50,000 nt of DNA from Neocallimastix lanati (nom. inval.) (taxonomy: Eukaryota > Neocallimastigomycota > Neocallimastigomycetes > Neocallimastigales > Neocallimastigaceae), in contig JACVTC010000078.1 of NCBI GenBank assembly GCA_016946835.1, forward strand, positions 132,501 through 182,500, in the 5' to 3' direction. Below, piece after piece: positions 35,510 to 47,130 of the stretch. Below the pieces are notes generated by a model. It worked only from the letters and a program-made list of their open reading frames with translations. It did not search any database and had not been told where the DNA came from. Each line of letters opens with the position of its first letter. Position 1 is the stretch's first letter. A program made the position numbers and the translations under genes.

Positions 35510-36266
35510 TACTAAAATTAATAATATATATTAATAGTAATAATATTGTGATAACTGGTAGTATTTTAAAATATTCTGACGGAATGATTTATCGTAAAAT
35601 TATATCCAATTATCGTTTAAATTATAGGAATGCTCAGCATACCTAGTTTTACACACTGGATACTTTTATGTCCTAAATTTGAAGAATTTAGGCAACATTT
35701 CATTCCCTTTGTTGATGAAATTTTTATTAATTTTTCTCTAATTGTTCATGAGAAATCATTGAACATTCCTGATGATAAAGAGGAAGATTTTGATGATAAT
35801 ATCAATTTTTACGTGCTGTGTATCCTTCTTGGCGGAAATGCAGTATTTGAAATCTTAAAGATCGGCTCGGGGGAAAGAAGGCGACTTATTAATAATATTT
35901 TTCAATCACCTTCGAACGAGTCTTCTTTCCCGATTTCATTTTTTGTGGGGCTTGCGGAATTCCTTACTAACGTTATGCCTATTGTGATTGGTGATTTTTA
36001 CACCATGATCGATTTGTATAGTGTTAGACCTACCGTTGTCAAGAGTGTCGACGTCGTAACGATAAGGCAAAGAAGAAATTCTGATACAGATTCGAATGAT
36101 AATTTTCATCCACATGGGGTTATTTTCGATGAATGGGAAGAGTTAGAGGCCTTTTCGTCCTCGAAGCTCATAACGTAGTTTTTTAATATTAATATAAAAA
36201 AATTTCATGTATTTAAATTTCATGTATTTTTTTAAAAAAATATTATTAAATAAAGTTTATTCCTAG

Positions 36267-36301
<35 letters not shown>

Positions 36302-37362
36302 ATAGGAATGCTTATTTTGGAAAATTACTTCGCCAAAATCTTCCATTCAATAATAATAATAGAAGTAGGCAAATGAACGAACAGTCATCCAACTTTATTC
36401 ACGCAAAGGTTGATATTAAAAACGAGGAAATAATGTCTTTAAACAATAAATTACAAAATGCTGATATGAATAGAGAAGTATATAATCAAATTATTAAATA
36501 TTCTCATACTGAGAAATTGTTTATATTAAGATATGCTCTGCGTCAAAATTTATTCAATATCACTAAATTATTTTATCCTTATTGGAAAAAAATCGATAAT
36601 TCGTTTATATATCGTATTTTTCAACTATTAAAAATACATCTTATGCTAGTAATAAAAAAAGTCAGTGAATGATTTTGATTTTAGTACTAATATTATTTAT
36701 GCAGATTTTAATTTTCGAGAATGGAAGTTGGTAAATGATGAGCCTAATTCAGAGAATATCTCAAAACAAATGGATGATCATTATAGTACTGAAGAAGGAA
36801 ATCGAACAAACGATTGTTATAAATATGTCTATATATTATGTAATGATTTAACTTTAAGATATTACGATTTGAAAAAAAAATTTAAATTTTAATTTTAAAA
36901 AACAGAAACATTCTACTTCAAAATGTTCAACTTCAAAATGTTCTACTTCAGATTCGGGTTCTATTAATTTTCGTGAAGTTAATCGTGGTCGTAATATTGA
37001 ATCTTTTTATATAAAGGAAGAACTTTTGGAAATGCTCATTTATTCAATATGTTATGACGATATGGAAAAAAATTGTCATCTATTCGTATTCCAAACTATC
37101 AAGAAATTTCTGTAGAAAAGATGGAAAAATTTTATAAAAAAGAAAACCCTAAAGATAAATATAAAGAAATTAAAAAAACATATTTTAAGCGTTGTCACTC
37201 AAAACGATATTCCAAAATATTGTAAAGAAAGACCACATCAAGCTTTTTTGTTGCATAAATTATTATCATCATTTTCAAAAACAATGAAAGATACTAGAAA
37301 TGAAATGGTAGAATTATGGAAAAAAAATTTATTTGATTATGATCTTATTATTATTTCATAAA
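35510..37362 (+). pseudogene. frameshifted ORF relic of unknown, possibly viral, origin, split by LINE (b)
   Basis: Codons before the LINE (…SDGMIYRKIISNYRLNYRNA, ending at 35634) continue in frame after it (YFGKLLRQNLPFNNNNRSRQ…, from 36313) through NEEIMSLNNKLQNADMN to a stop at 36670-36672. The frame then shifts at an A-run near 36654-36660 (VNDFDFSTNIIYADFNFREW…) and at least twice more (IPNYQEISVEKMEKFYKKEN…; ERPHQAFLLHKLLSSF…, ending about 37361). No intron pattern explains these shifts. I recognise no family. Location and AT-rich, intron-less style link it to the ORFs at 38-42 kb. Confidence 0.55.
35635..36298 (+). mobile_element. LINE fragment (b), 5'-truncated insertion with poly(A) and 14-bp target duplication
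   Basis: ATTATAGGAATGCT occurs at 35621-35634 and again at 36299-36312, bracketing a fragment that ends in AATAAA-like sequence and about 30 A. The ORF tail (to a TAG at 36176-36178) begins in the characteristic LINE C-terminal zinc segment (FTHWILLCPKF), then ILLGGNAVFEILKIG, VGLAEFLTNVMPI and KSVDVVTIRQR. No reverse transcriptase part is present, as in typical truncated target-primed insertions. Confidence 0.88.
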
Positions 37363-37976
37363 TGAATAAATTTTTAATTATCAATATTTTTAGTATAATT
37401 AATATATATATATTGTAAAAAAATTTTATATAAATTAAAATATTAATATTTAAATAATTGAAAAAAATAAAAAAATATTTTAAATTAAAATTTTATATGT
37501 AGGTATGTGAATAAATATTATATTAAAAAAAAAATATTAAATGTTAATTATATATTTGAAAAATTAAATGTAAATATTTTATATTATATATAGTATTTTT
37601 TTAAAAATAAAAATTATTTGATAATTTTATATTCATTTTTACTTTTTTTTTTTTTTAAATAAATAGAAAAATATAAATATATTTTTTTTTTAAAAAAATT
37701 AATATCCAAATATATTTAATGTAATTATTATTTTATATCGTTATTCATTATATGCTTAAATATAATTTTATATATAAATATATATATAATAATATTTTAT
37801 TAAATAATTATATTATATTATTTTATATTATATTTTATCGTTATACTACATTATTATTATATAAATTTATATTATTATTATTAATAATTTTAATTATGTT
37901 ATTACTATATTTCAATGAAATTATAACATTAAAATTGTCAAATTTTTACTATAAACATTTAAATATGTATATACAT
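37363..37976. other. AT-rich spacer, no gene seen
   Basis: A 76-codon Tyr/Leu/Ile-rich frame (37752-37982) is compositional and not convincing. Confidence 0.7.
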
Positions 37977-38740
37977 TTATAATCTTTTAGTACTATAATG
38001 AATTGAATTTGGTATAAAGTTTATATCTACAAAGTAAGCTTTACATGAAAAATTGACCATTGGTATATTATTAACAATACGTTCATTAATAATAATATAA
38101 TTTACTTTTATCAATGGATAAATATTTCCATTAATATAACAAAACGTGTCTCTAGAAAGAAGATCTGCCATCTTATCCAAATAATCATCTCCACAATAAA
38201 CATTAGTACCGATCTTTTTTTTTTCTTTAAATGAATCTTTAAAGTAGCGAATATTAATATATTCGGTATTATTATTTCCTTTATTTATAATACCGGTAAA
38301 GATCCAATTTTGGTTGAATGTTACATTATTTTTTTTTAACATGTTATAAATAGGAGAAGATCTATTGATAAGTTTAATATAATCCGAAATTAGCATTTGC
38401 ATACGAGAATCGATAAATCGAAGTCGTTCAATAAATTTTTTCATTGGTTCAGTTTCATTTTCGGAAATTCGATGAATAAAATTATCTTGTACCAAATTGT
38501 TTTTATTAAGATGGTAATGAGACAATGGAATAGATAAAGAGGGTAAATCCGTTAACGTAATACCAGAACTAATTTTTCAAGGTCCTAAAATTACATTATT
38601 GGTATTATTGAAACATTTGATAACAAATCGAAACATACTATTATTTTTAGGTAAAGGTACAACTTCCCTTAATTTATAGTAGATATCATACTTTGAAATA
38701 TCTTTTTTATTATTATATTTTATTATTTTTTTAAAAAAAG
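37977..38740 (-). pseudogene. intron-less ORF of unknown function with one in-frame UGA, probable viral relic
   Basis: The main frame 37977-38525 (182 codons, ending HYSTKRL) is continuous upstream to about 38740 apart from one UGA in …NVILGP-UGA-KISSGITLTDLPSLSIPL. The upstream part has protein-like composition (DIYYKLREVVPLPKNNSMF) but no clear start. Reading UGA as a mutated Trp gives about 250 codons. No domain recognised. It lies between the frameshifted relic and a TFIIS-like gene, and converges with nothing conserved. Confidence 0.5.
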
Positions 38741-39064
38741 TTTCAAATATTTATAAATTTATATTATAATATATATATTTTCTTATATTAAAATCATTTC
38801 ATTTCATATAAAAGAATATTTATAATTAATTAGTAATAAAATAATATTATATAATAATTTCAAAAAAATTAATTTATATCATTTTTTTTTTAAAAAAAAA
38901 TTATAATTTTAATATTTTACAAAAGTTGAATTGAATATAAAATTCCTTATTTTTAATTGGACATATCTAAGAAATTATATTTAAATAATATTTATTAAAT
39001 ATTTAAAATTAAAAAATAATTTAAATCGAAATATTATTAAAAAATTATAAATTAAATAAAAGTT
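38741..39064. other. AT-rich spacer, no gene seen
   Basis: Only A/T-rich sequence between two minus-strand ORFs. Confidence 0.7.
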
Positions 39065-39316
39065 TTAAATAATTCTTTTACAGTTTGAACAATAATATAC
39101 TAAAGTGGCCTCTTCATCACATCTACGAATTTGTAAACGTCTCAATTCAATATATTTATTATTATTACATCTTTTACAACGTATAGAATTATTTTTTATT
39201 TCCTTTTTTTCATCATCTAATACTGGTAATTTATTTTTCTTTCTTAATCTATCTTCACTAAATAAGGACGATTCTTTAAAAAATTTATCCAATGCTTTCA
39301 TCGAAATATTATCCAT
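39065..39316 (-). CDS. small TFIIS/RPB9-type zinc-ribbon protein, probable viral origin
   Basis: 83 residues, no introns. The C-terminal half is a zinc ribbon: CKRC (residues about 46-49), a middle strand ending RRLQIRRCDEEATLVYY, then CSNC. The RRCDEEAT segment corresponds to the RSADE-x-x-T segment of TFIIS and RPB9 C-terminal ribbons, whose acidic pair supports RNA cleavage in the polymerase active site; here D-E is kept. Cellular TFIIS is about 300 residues and RPB9 about 110-120 with two ribbons, so an 83-residue single-ribbon protein fits neither. Large DNA viruses encode short TFIIS-like factors. The neighbours are also virus-like. Zinc ribbon certain; viral origin inferred. Confidence 0.6.
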   Translation of the reverse strand: MDNISMKALDKFFKESSLFSEDRLRKKNKLPVLDDEKKEIKNNSIRCKRCNNNKYIELRRLQIRRCDEEATLVYYCSNCKRII

Positions 39317-39804
39317 ATTATATTAATTATTAATCTATTTAAATTAATTTATTTATTTTTATTTATTTTTATTTATTTATTTATTTATTTTATTAATTTA
39401 CTTTCTATTATTTATTTGTTATATCTATTTAAAGTTTTTAAAAAGAATATTTCCTAATTTATTTTCTCCAATTTTTATTTAGATTTTAACAAATTTTTAG
39501 TTTTATTAAAATTCATTTTAGAAAAAAAAAATATTATAAAAATTTTTCTAAAATATTTGTAGTACTTAAAAAATAAAAAGAGCCTTGTCAAATTTAATAA
39601 TGAAATAAAAAAAATCAAAAATAATAAAACTTAACAAAAACAAAAAATAATTATATATCTATTTAAATATAATAATTCATAGTTGATTTTTAAAATGATA
39701 AAAAATTTACTCTAAGTACGATTTAAAATAACAAAACAAAACAAGAAATATTATTATCTTTTTTAAAAGTAAAAATTATATTTTTATATTGAGTATAAAA
39801 AAAT
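39317..39804. other. AT-rich divergent intergenic region
   Basis: Lies between the starts of the TFIIS-like gene (-) and the 736-codon ORF (+), so both promoters should be here. Only A/T-rich sequence is seen, including GAGTATAAAAAAAT just before the + start. Confidence 0.6.
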
Positions 39805-42015
39805 ATGAATGTTATAAATCTTATCCGTAGTATTTTAGTAAATTATCATTCTGTTCCTCAACAATTGGAAATACATATAAATGGTAAAATTTATTCTTTT
39901 TTCGAGGGTATGAATATCATTGATTGTAATCAGCTATCAAAAGATAGATATATCATTAAATGTAAAGATAATCAAGATACAGAAATTAGTAATATTGATT
40001 ATCAACACAAAATAATGTTTATGTTAATTGATAGATTAGAAAGTATTGTTAACAATAAACATATAAAATATAAATATTACTTGAATGATACAACTAAAAC
40101 TTTGTTTTATGTCACTATTGATATTCCAATTCAACTCTTTAAAAAAGTCTATGATGAGTTGATAAAATTAGATTTATCAGAAACTGCACAATATATTATT
40201 TGTAATACTGGAGGTATAACTTACTTACACTATTATAATGATTATTTCAATAAAACATATCTTTATGAACAAGTACTAATGAATGATGATAATTCAATTT
40301 TAAAAAGTATTGAAAGTAAGGAAAATTATATCCTTATAAAATTATGCCATGATAATATATTGATAACTGAAAGTAAAATAACTTTTACCGTAAAAGAGTC
40401 GTATGATATTGTTTTGAAAATCTTACCTTCCTTTAATATTTCTCCTGATGATGTTTTTATTGAATGTGATCCCTTAAAAGTAACGTTTAACTACCCTATC
40501 AGTATAAATTTTCAATTATTTGATATGATGCTTCTCAAATACAATCTATTTTTCAATATATATACGAATGAAAGTATTAATGTAATGTCTTTAGCAGAAA
40601 AGGTAATTTATACTCTTGATATATATAAAAAATCTTTCGTTATGAATTTATATAATAAATGGAAAACTTTTAATGAAACTATCCAATTTCAAGAGGTACA
40701 ATGGTATATGTATTCAACGATCAAAATAATAGTCAAATATTTATATTTTCTTTATATCAATTTTCACAATGAGGTCATGATCGGAAGCGATCTCCACTTT
40801 AACATTCCAATAAAGATAAATTATAATAAATTATTTGGTAATTATTATACTCGATATTTCAACAATAAAGACAAAGTTTTTCCGGTTATTGCTGACAAAG
40901 AGTACTGCGATAGAAATAGTATACGATATGTCCAGTGGAAAGAGAATTATTATATGGCTCCTTTAAATTCTGGATATACTATTAATCTAAGTACAAATAA
41001 AAATTTTAATAAAGAAGCAAAAGTACCCAAATGTGTTAAAGTAATTCGAAATGTTAGCAATAGAAAGAACGTAGAATATTCTAACCTTTCTTCTCCTCTT
41101 GATGAAAATAGTAAGGGTCTCTTGCCTCCAACTTTATTTATTCCATATGGATTTGAACTATCAATATTATATAGAGTCCATTTTGATATTGTTGACCAGC
41201 TAAATGAATTCAAAATGTGTCCTAAATGTCATTCCTATATTAGAATTCCCTCAAAAGAGAATTTTATAAATTCGGTAAAGAGTAGGATTAATAATTCAAG
41301 ATATTTTGAAAATGAAAACATAGACTCCAAGAAAATAAATATTTTAGCCTTTTCCGTTAATAATAATTCAGAGGTATATCCGTATGCCGTTTCTAATTAT
41401 TTGTATAATTATAATTCTTCTTTTTCTTTTCTTGTCATCATGCTCAATACTACTAACTTATATACAGTATCAAATTACAGATATGAATTTATTATCTCCT
41501 CATCATCTAATTTATTTTGTAAGGACGATCCTTTAGTGAAAGCAATATTTTCCTTATATACTAAAAATAACATATCAATTATCGATAATAACGATTTACA
41601 AAATTGTGTTAAACAATTCGTACAGGAAGATGACCAGGTTATTCTTATAGCTGAGGAACGCATAGAAAAAACAAATTGCTATTTGTGGTATTCGTTTTAT
41701 TCAAATGTAATTCCTGAAGTATCTATCATCTCTCCAAGTCAATTGGAATCCTTATTACCAGAATTATCTGATTTGTATGACCATGTTAAAGATATAAGTG
41801 CATATCATTACTATAGTACATCAAAAGATAATGAAGAAAACAATAATATAATTGTATATGGTGTATGGTCAAATAATAAATATTATCCATGCAAAGCAAA
41901 ATTTATTCCTTTTAAACCTGGGATGAAAAATAAACCCTATTTATTATTAAATAGAAATATTGATGGTTCAATAATTATACCAAATAAAAATAGTTCTGAC
42001 TATATGATATTTTAA
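39805..42015 (+). CDS. 736-residue intron-less protein, tentatively large-DNA-virus early transcription factor-like
   Basis: Long intact frame from ATG 39805 to TAA with no introns, unlike all conserved genes in the window. There is no signal peptide, no clear membrane segment and no Walker motif. It is rich in Ile, Asn and Tyr. A LFGNYYTRYF segment lies near residue 343, followed by a YVQWKENYYM patch, and one CPKC pair near 471. The arrangement of an N-terminal beta-rich part, …YLHYYNDYF…, an ILIKL strand series and LFGxYYxRY loosely recalls the large subunit of early transcription factors (VETF family) of nucleocytoplasmic large DNA viruses. That resemblance is by eye and weak. The intact state suggests recent integration or retained function. 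Confidence 0.5.
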   Translation: MNVINLIRSILVNYHSVPQQLEIHINGKIYSFFEGMNIIDCNQLSKDRYIIKCKDNQDTEISNIDYQHKIMFMLIDRLESIVNNKHIKYKYYLNDTTKTLFYVTIDIPIQLFKKVYDELIKLDLSETAQYIICNTGGITYLHYYNDYFNKTYLYEQVLMNDDNSILKSIESKENYILIKLCHDNILITESKITFTVKESYDIVLKILPSFNISPDDVFIECDPLKVTFNYPISINFQLFDMMLLKYNLFFNIYTNESINVMSLAEKVIYTLDIYKKSFVMNLYNKWKTFNETIQFQEVQWYMYSTIKIIVKYLYFLYINFHNEVMIGSDLHFNIPIKINYNKLFGNYYTRYFNNKDKVFPVIADKEYCDRNSIRYVQWKENYYMAPLNSGYTINLSTNKNFNKEAKVPKCVKVIRNVSNRKNVEYSNLSSPLDENSKGLLPPTLFIPYGFELSILYRVHFDIVDQLNEFKMCPKCHSYIRIPSKENFINSVKSRINNSRYFENENIDSKKINILAFSVNNNSEVYPYAVSNYLYNYNSSFSFLVIMLNTTNLYTVSNYRYEFIISSSSNLFCKDDPLVKAIFSLYTKNNISIIDNNDLQNCVKQFVQEDDQVILIAEERIEKTNCYLWYSFYSNVIPEVSIISPSQLESLLPELSDLYDHVKDISAYHYYSTSKDNEENNNIIVYGVWSNNKYYPCKAKFIPFKPGMKNKPYLLLNRNIDGSIIIPNKNSSDYMIF

Positions 42016-42433
42016 ATTCTTTTTTGCTCAGAAACATCCTCATTATTTATAGATAATTATTGTTTAAATTTATATATTTATATATAATTTATATATTTAT
42101 TTTTTATTATTTATATATTTAAAATTTTATGGTTTATATATATATATTTAGTTTATATTTTTTAAAACAAAAAAAATATTTCATCAAATCAACTAATTTT
42201 AATGATTTCTTTAATCCATGTAATAAATTAAATCTATTTATTGTTATCTTTATTTTAAACTTAACGTAATAATTTAATTACAAAAAAAAATTTGTTATAT
42301 AGATGTAAAAATTTTATTTACATTAATATTTCTTAAATAAAATGATAATAATATATACGTTTTTATAAAGCAAAATTAATAAAAGTATTTAAAAATAAAT
42401 GACTAAAGAATATTTTTCTGAACCAGACATTAA
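42016..42433. other. AT-rich spacer, no gene seen
   Basis: Contains only A/T-rich DNA. It may include the 3' end of LINE fragment (c), which points this way. Confidence 0.65.
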
Positions 42434-42898
42434 TTAGAAATGTAGCTCATTTAAAACTAAAGTCCCACCAAGAAGGAACAAGTATATATAATGATTGATA
42501 TAATCTTCAAAATCAAAAACAGAGTCATAGGAAGAATGAGAATTAAACGCTCTAATCTTCCTATGGAATAAAACATAGAGATCATCTATGAAATTTAAAG
42601 AATTCCATCTAAAAGATGTAAGAGCATCGCATTTAAAAATCCAATGTTCAAAAGATTGGTTACCTTCGCCACAACAGGGACAACACTTGGTACAATCTTC
42701 TGAAACTCTACCCATTCTAATAGCAATAATAGTATTGTATTTATAACCACAGCGTAAACGTATAATCCACGAAAACCCTAAGTTGAATTGGGGATATTTT
42801 AAGCTAAGCATAATTATAGCTTTATTGTTTGAAAACTTATTACTATCGTAGTTTTGACCTTTAATACCTTGAAATTTGGAAACTGATTTCCAATTAAA
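42434..42898 (-). mobile_element. LINE fragment (c), C-terminal zinc region
   Basis: The minus-strand frame is open from 42898 to 42434 and encodes RLRCGYKYNT, then CCPCCGEGNQSFEHWIFKC, the CCHC-type zinc segment found after reverse transcriptase in many LINE ORFs, then FLLGGTLVLNELHF and a TAA. HWIFKC and LLGG align with HWILLCPKF and LLGGNAVFE of fragment (b), so all three fragments belong to one family. A UGA stop stands immediately upstream of FNWKSVSKFQG. Confidence 0.72.
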
Positions 42899-42915
42899 TC
42901 AATTGAACATAAATA

Positions 42916-42948
<33 letters not shown>

Positions 42949-43328
42949 AGAAAAAAGAAAAGAACTTCCTTAAAAAATATAAATATTCATATATAAACAT
43001 CCATTCTTTCTCATTTAAAAGAACTTTATTCAATTTTTTAAGACACACAAAATAATTTATATATATATATATTTTTTTATACATATTTTTATATTTTATT
43101 TATTTTATTTAAAAAAAAAAAATTATATATTTTTAAATTAGTCCCTCTTACAAAATCTAATTAAAAAATTATAATTTTTTTTATATTTATATTTAATAAG
43201 TTCCTATATTTTTATATAAATATCTATTATTTTTTCTTTTTTTTTAAAAAAAAAAAAATCAAAATAATATATAAAAAAAATAAGAAGCTATATATATTAT
43301 TGAGTTAGGGTGGAAAAAGATTCGATCA
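42899..43328. other. AT-rich spacer with long T run
   Basis: T run at about 42922-42948; otherwise A/T-rich. It includes the 3' UTR of the ribosomal protein gene. Confidence 0.7.
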
Positions 43329-44469
43329 TCACCATGCTGATTCTTGATTATCATCAGTTTCACCCCAATTGGCAGGGTTGCCTTCAGTCCAATTAATTGG
43401 AACAGATCCATTTTCAAAACCTTCTTCAACTTCAACTTCATTGGTTTCCTATTTATTTAAAATAAAAAAAAGGAAAAAATATTGTTACTTTCATTTAACT
43501 ATATATATATTTCTTATTTTTCTTTAATTTTTTTCTGTTTTTTTTTTTTTTTATAAAATTAATTTTTTTTTTTTTACTTCTACTTCTTCATCAGCACTGG
43601 CATCAGCATTTTCTTTTTCAATTTCTTCGGGATCACGGTAGAAGAACATATCTGGCATAACATCCCATTCTTCTTGACGTGATATAGTACCTTTAAGTCT
43701 TAAAACTTCTCTGGCAAGTAACCAGAAAATTAAACCAATGGCATGCTTACCTTTGTTGTTAGTTGGTATAGCACAGTCAATATAACGAAGTGGAGAATCA
43801 GCATCACAAAGAGCAATGACTGGAATATTAACATAAGAGGCTTCGTAAATGGCTTGGTGATCAGCTATTGGATCAGTAACAATAATAATACGTGGTTCCT
43901 TGAAAGCACGAGTAATGTAGTTCGTAAATGTACCTGGGGTAAATCTACCTGCAACTGCTTGTGAACCAGTATATTTTGCAAACTTTAAAGCAGCACGTTG
44001 ACCATATTGACGAGATGAAACAATAACAACATCAGAAGGATTTTCAATAGTGGCAATGATTCTTGCAGCTAATACAAGCTTTTCATAAGTTTTTTGTATG
44101 TTGATGATATGAACACCTTTTTTTTTTTTTTTGTATTAAGAATATTTTATTAAATCTTTCTAATTTTAAATATAAATTTAATATTTCAATTATTGTAAAA
44201 AAATTCAATAAATACCATCATTTCTTCTCTTCCAAATGTATGGTTTCATTTGAAAGTTTAAATTTTTGGAACCCAAGTGAACTTGGGCAGCTAAAAGATC
44301 CTATATTACAATTTTATTAAATTATTTATATCAATTAATATATTATAATAATTAAATTATAATAATTAAATTATTATATTTAATTAAATTTTATTTTTTT
44401 TTAATTTTAATTTAAAATTACATGAATATCTTTTTGGCTTGGTTCTAAAATTTTTGGTAACCGAGACAT
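43329..44469 (-). CDS. RPSA: 40S ribosomal protein SA (uS2), 4 exons
   Basis: Joining complement 44422-44469, 44216-44300, 43578-44116 and 43329-43448 gives 263 residues, all introns GT/AG. The protein is the eukaryotic uS2 of the small subunit, needed for late 20S pre-rRNA processing. Family landmarks: [95 protein letters not shown] and the [15 protein letters not shown] end of the core. The tail is acidic with Trp near the end, normal for RPSA. The frame ends in tandem UGA UGA. The sequence before the ATG on the coding strand is unusually GC- and pyrimidine-rich (CTCTGTCACCCG, CTCTCTCGAC). It is clearly host and functional, and its use of UGA as a stop bears on the UGA codons elsewhere. Confidence 0.97.
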
Positions 44470-47130
44470 AATGGCCTGTCGAGAGAGTTACGGGTGACAG
44501 AGAACGTTTTATATGTTCTATGAATTTATATCAATAAAAAACATTATTAATATTTCTTCTGATTTATTAGAATTACACTTTATATTTTTAAATTTTTTTA
44601 ATTATTATTCAATATTATTAATCATCTTTTTTTTTTTTCAATTATTTCTACAATTTAAATATAAATATATTTTTAATATTTAATTTAATTGTAAATTTTA
44701 AATCTAGAATTATATAATTTAATATCATTAATTTTATATTTTAAATCTAGATTCATCTAATTTAAATACCATAAACTATATTTTAAATTATTTTTTACTA
44801 AATAAATAAATAAATAAGAAAAAAAAAAAAAAAAAAAAAGTAATTTAAATATTTAAATTTAATAGAAATTAATAAATAATTTTAAATTTATATCTTTTTT
44901 GTCAAAATTCCATTAAAATAAAAATTCCTCATCTTAAAATTACCTAAAAATTTTGTCTATAGGTAAAAGGGGGATCTAAAAATATGCAGTTCATTGTGTT
45001 TTAATATTATATTAAAGAATACATAAATTTATGTAAATAATACATATATTTATTTAGGAGATGAAAAATGTAATGTAATGAATCATTACTAATGTATACA
45101 ATTGGTTATTTAAATTTTTAATATTTTTATGAAAATGACATGGGCAATTATTTATTATATAATGATAAAATATTTGTATTATATATAATAAAACTATGTC
45201 GATAAACAATAATTAATAAATATACAATTTTATATAAATGATTATAACAAATTAATATTATAGCTCAATGATAAAAAAGTTCGAAGGTAATTAACCTAAT
45301 TTTTTTTAGACCTTTATGGATTTTTTCAATGTTTAATTTATATAACATTATCAGCCATTATCAGCATTATAATAAAATTAATAGAAAAATGAAGAATAAT
45401 ATATATCAAATTTTCATATATAAAAACTTTCGCATATTTTAATTTATAACTTATCAACTTAAAATTTATCTTTATTTCTTAAATCTATAAATACTTCAAT
45501 CAATTTAAAATGATTTCAAAAAAACTTTTTATATTTATTGTTTACTATATTAATTATTTCTTATAATTAATAAATGAGATTTATTAAATCTTTTTTATAA
45601 TCTATTACGAATTAGGTTAATTTGGTTATTTAGAAAGTCTCAACTTTAGAATTTTCCGTAATATTTATTAATTTTATATTTTAAAGTTTTATATTATAAT
45701 TTAATAATAATATAATATACTTACTAGGAATTTTTATGATACTTTTTTTTTATTATAAGCAAAAAAAAAAAATTGAATATTATTTATTCAATAATATTTA
45801 ATTAGTATTAAACTATATATTAAGTGATAACATTTCAATTTACAATTGCGAAAAATAGTATATTATTTTATTATTTTATTATTATTTTATTATTACAAAA
45901 TATCAAACAATATTAATAATAAATAATTTTTAGATAGAAAAAATGAGAAGACGATATGAAATATTATGTGGTTAAAATTTTTAATAACCGTAATAACAAT
46001 AGTAAAAATATGTAATAATAACTATAATAAGATTTTAATATATTTAATTTATTAATGTATTAAAAATATTATAAAATCTATAAAATTAAAAATTTGTATA
46101 TTTATTTATTAAAATTATAAAATATTGTTATTGAATAAGCTTTAATAATTAATAATAAAATTTATATTACCAAATTATTTTTTTTTCTTCAAAAGTTATT
46201 TTATCTTCCATTATTATATTGTATTTTCCTTTTTATATATATAAAATTAAACAACTTAAAAGTTGATTATCAGATATATAAATAAATCTTTTTTATACTT
46301 TACTAATAATATATATAATTATATATTATATATATTATAATAGATATCTTTTTATTAAAGTAATAAACAAATAAAATAGGATATTTAAAAAGATTTATAT
46401 TTGATAAATAGAAATCTATATATATAAAAAGAAACAATAAAATAACAATAAATTAAATATATAAAAACAAAATAATATATAAATAAATTTTAATTATTTT
46501 GCATTTTATATATAATATAGAGATATAGAAAGGCAATGTAAATATATATTCCTATTTTATTTATAATTTAAAAATAAAATTTACATTTTATACAATATTG
46601 CTTATGTTATTATTTTGTTCTTAATAATTCTCGAGTTATTTTTATTATCAATAAAAAATAAAATAAAAATAATTAAAATTATATAAAAAAGATTAATGAA
46701 AATAATTATATGAAATAATAAGTATTTATTTTATAATGAATTTTATATTGTAAATAAATAATTGTATAAAATAATAAGTATTTATTCTATAATGAATTTT
46801 ATATTGTAAAAAATAAAATTTATAATTATCATTTAATAGAGAGTATATATCAATAGAAAAAAGAGTATAAAAACAATTAAAAACATATATTTCTTAAAAT
46901 GTTATTACTATTTTATTAATAATATTGATAAAATAACAGCAGTATGAATTTGTTTTAATAAAAACACACAAAATAGAACAAATGAAAAAAAGAATATATA
47001 TAATAAAATAAATAATATAATAAAATATAAAATTATTATATTAACTAATAACTTATAAGTAACTAATTAATATATATTTTATTTATAACAATAGTAAAAA
47101 TTTATATTTATTTATTCATAATTATTTAAA
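44470..47130. other. long AT-rich intergenic region, no gene seen
   Basis: About 2.7 kb between divergently transcribed genes. Apart from the RPSA upstream patch (44480-44515) and a slightly GC-richer stretch at about 44926-44990, it is A/T-dominated with no coding potential. A short local duplication occurs at about 46724-46812 (AATAAGTATTTATT… followed by ATGAATTTTATATTGTAAA, twice). Confidence 0.7.
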
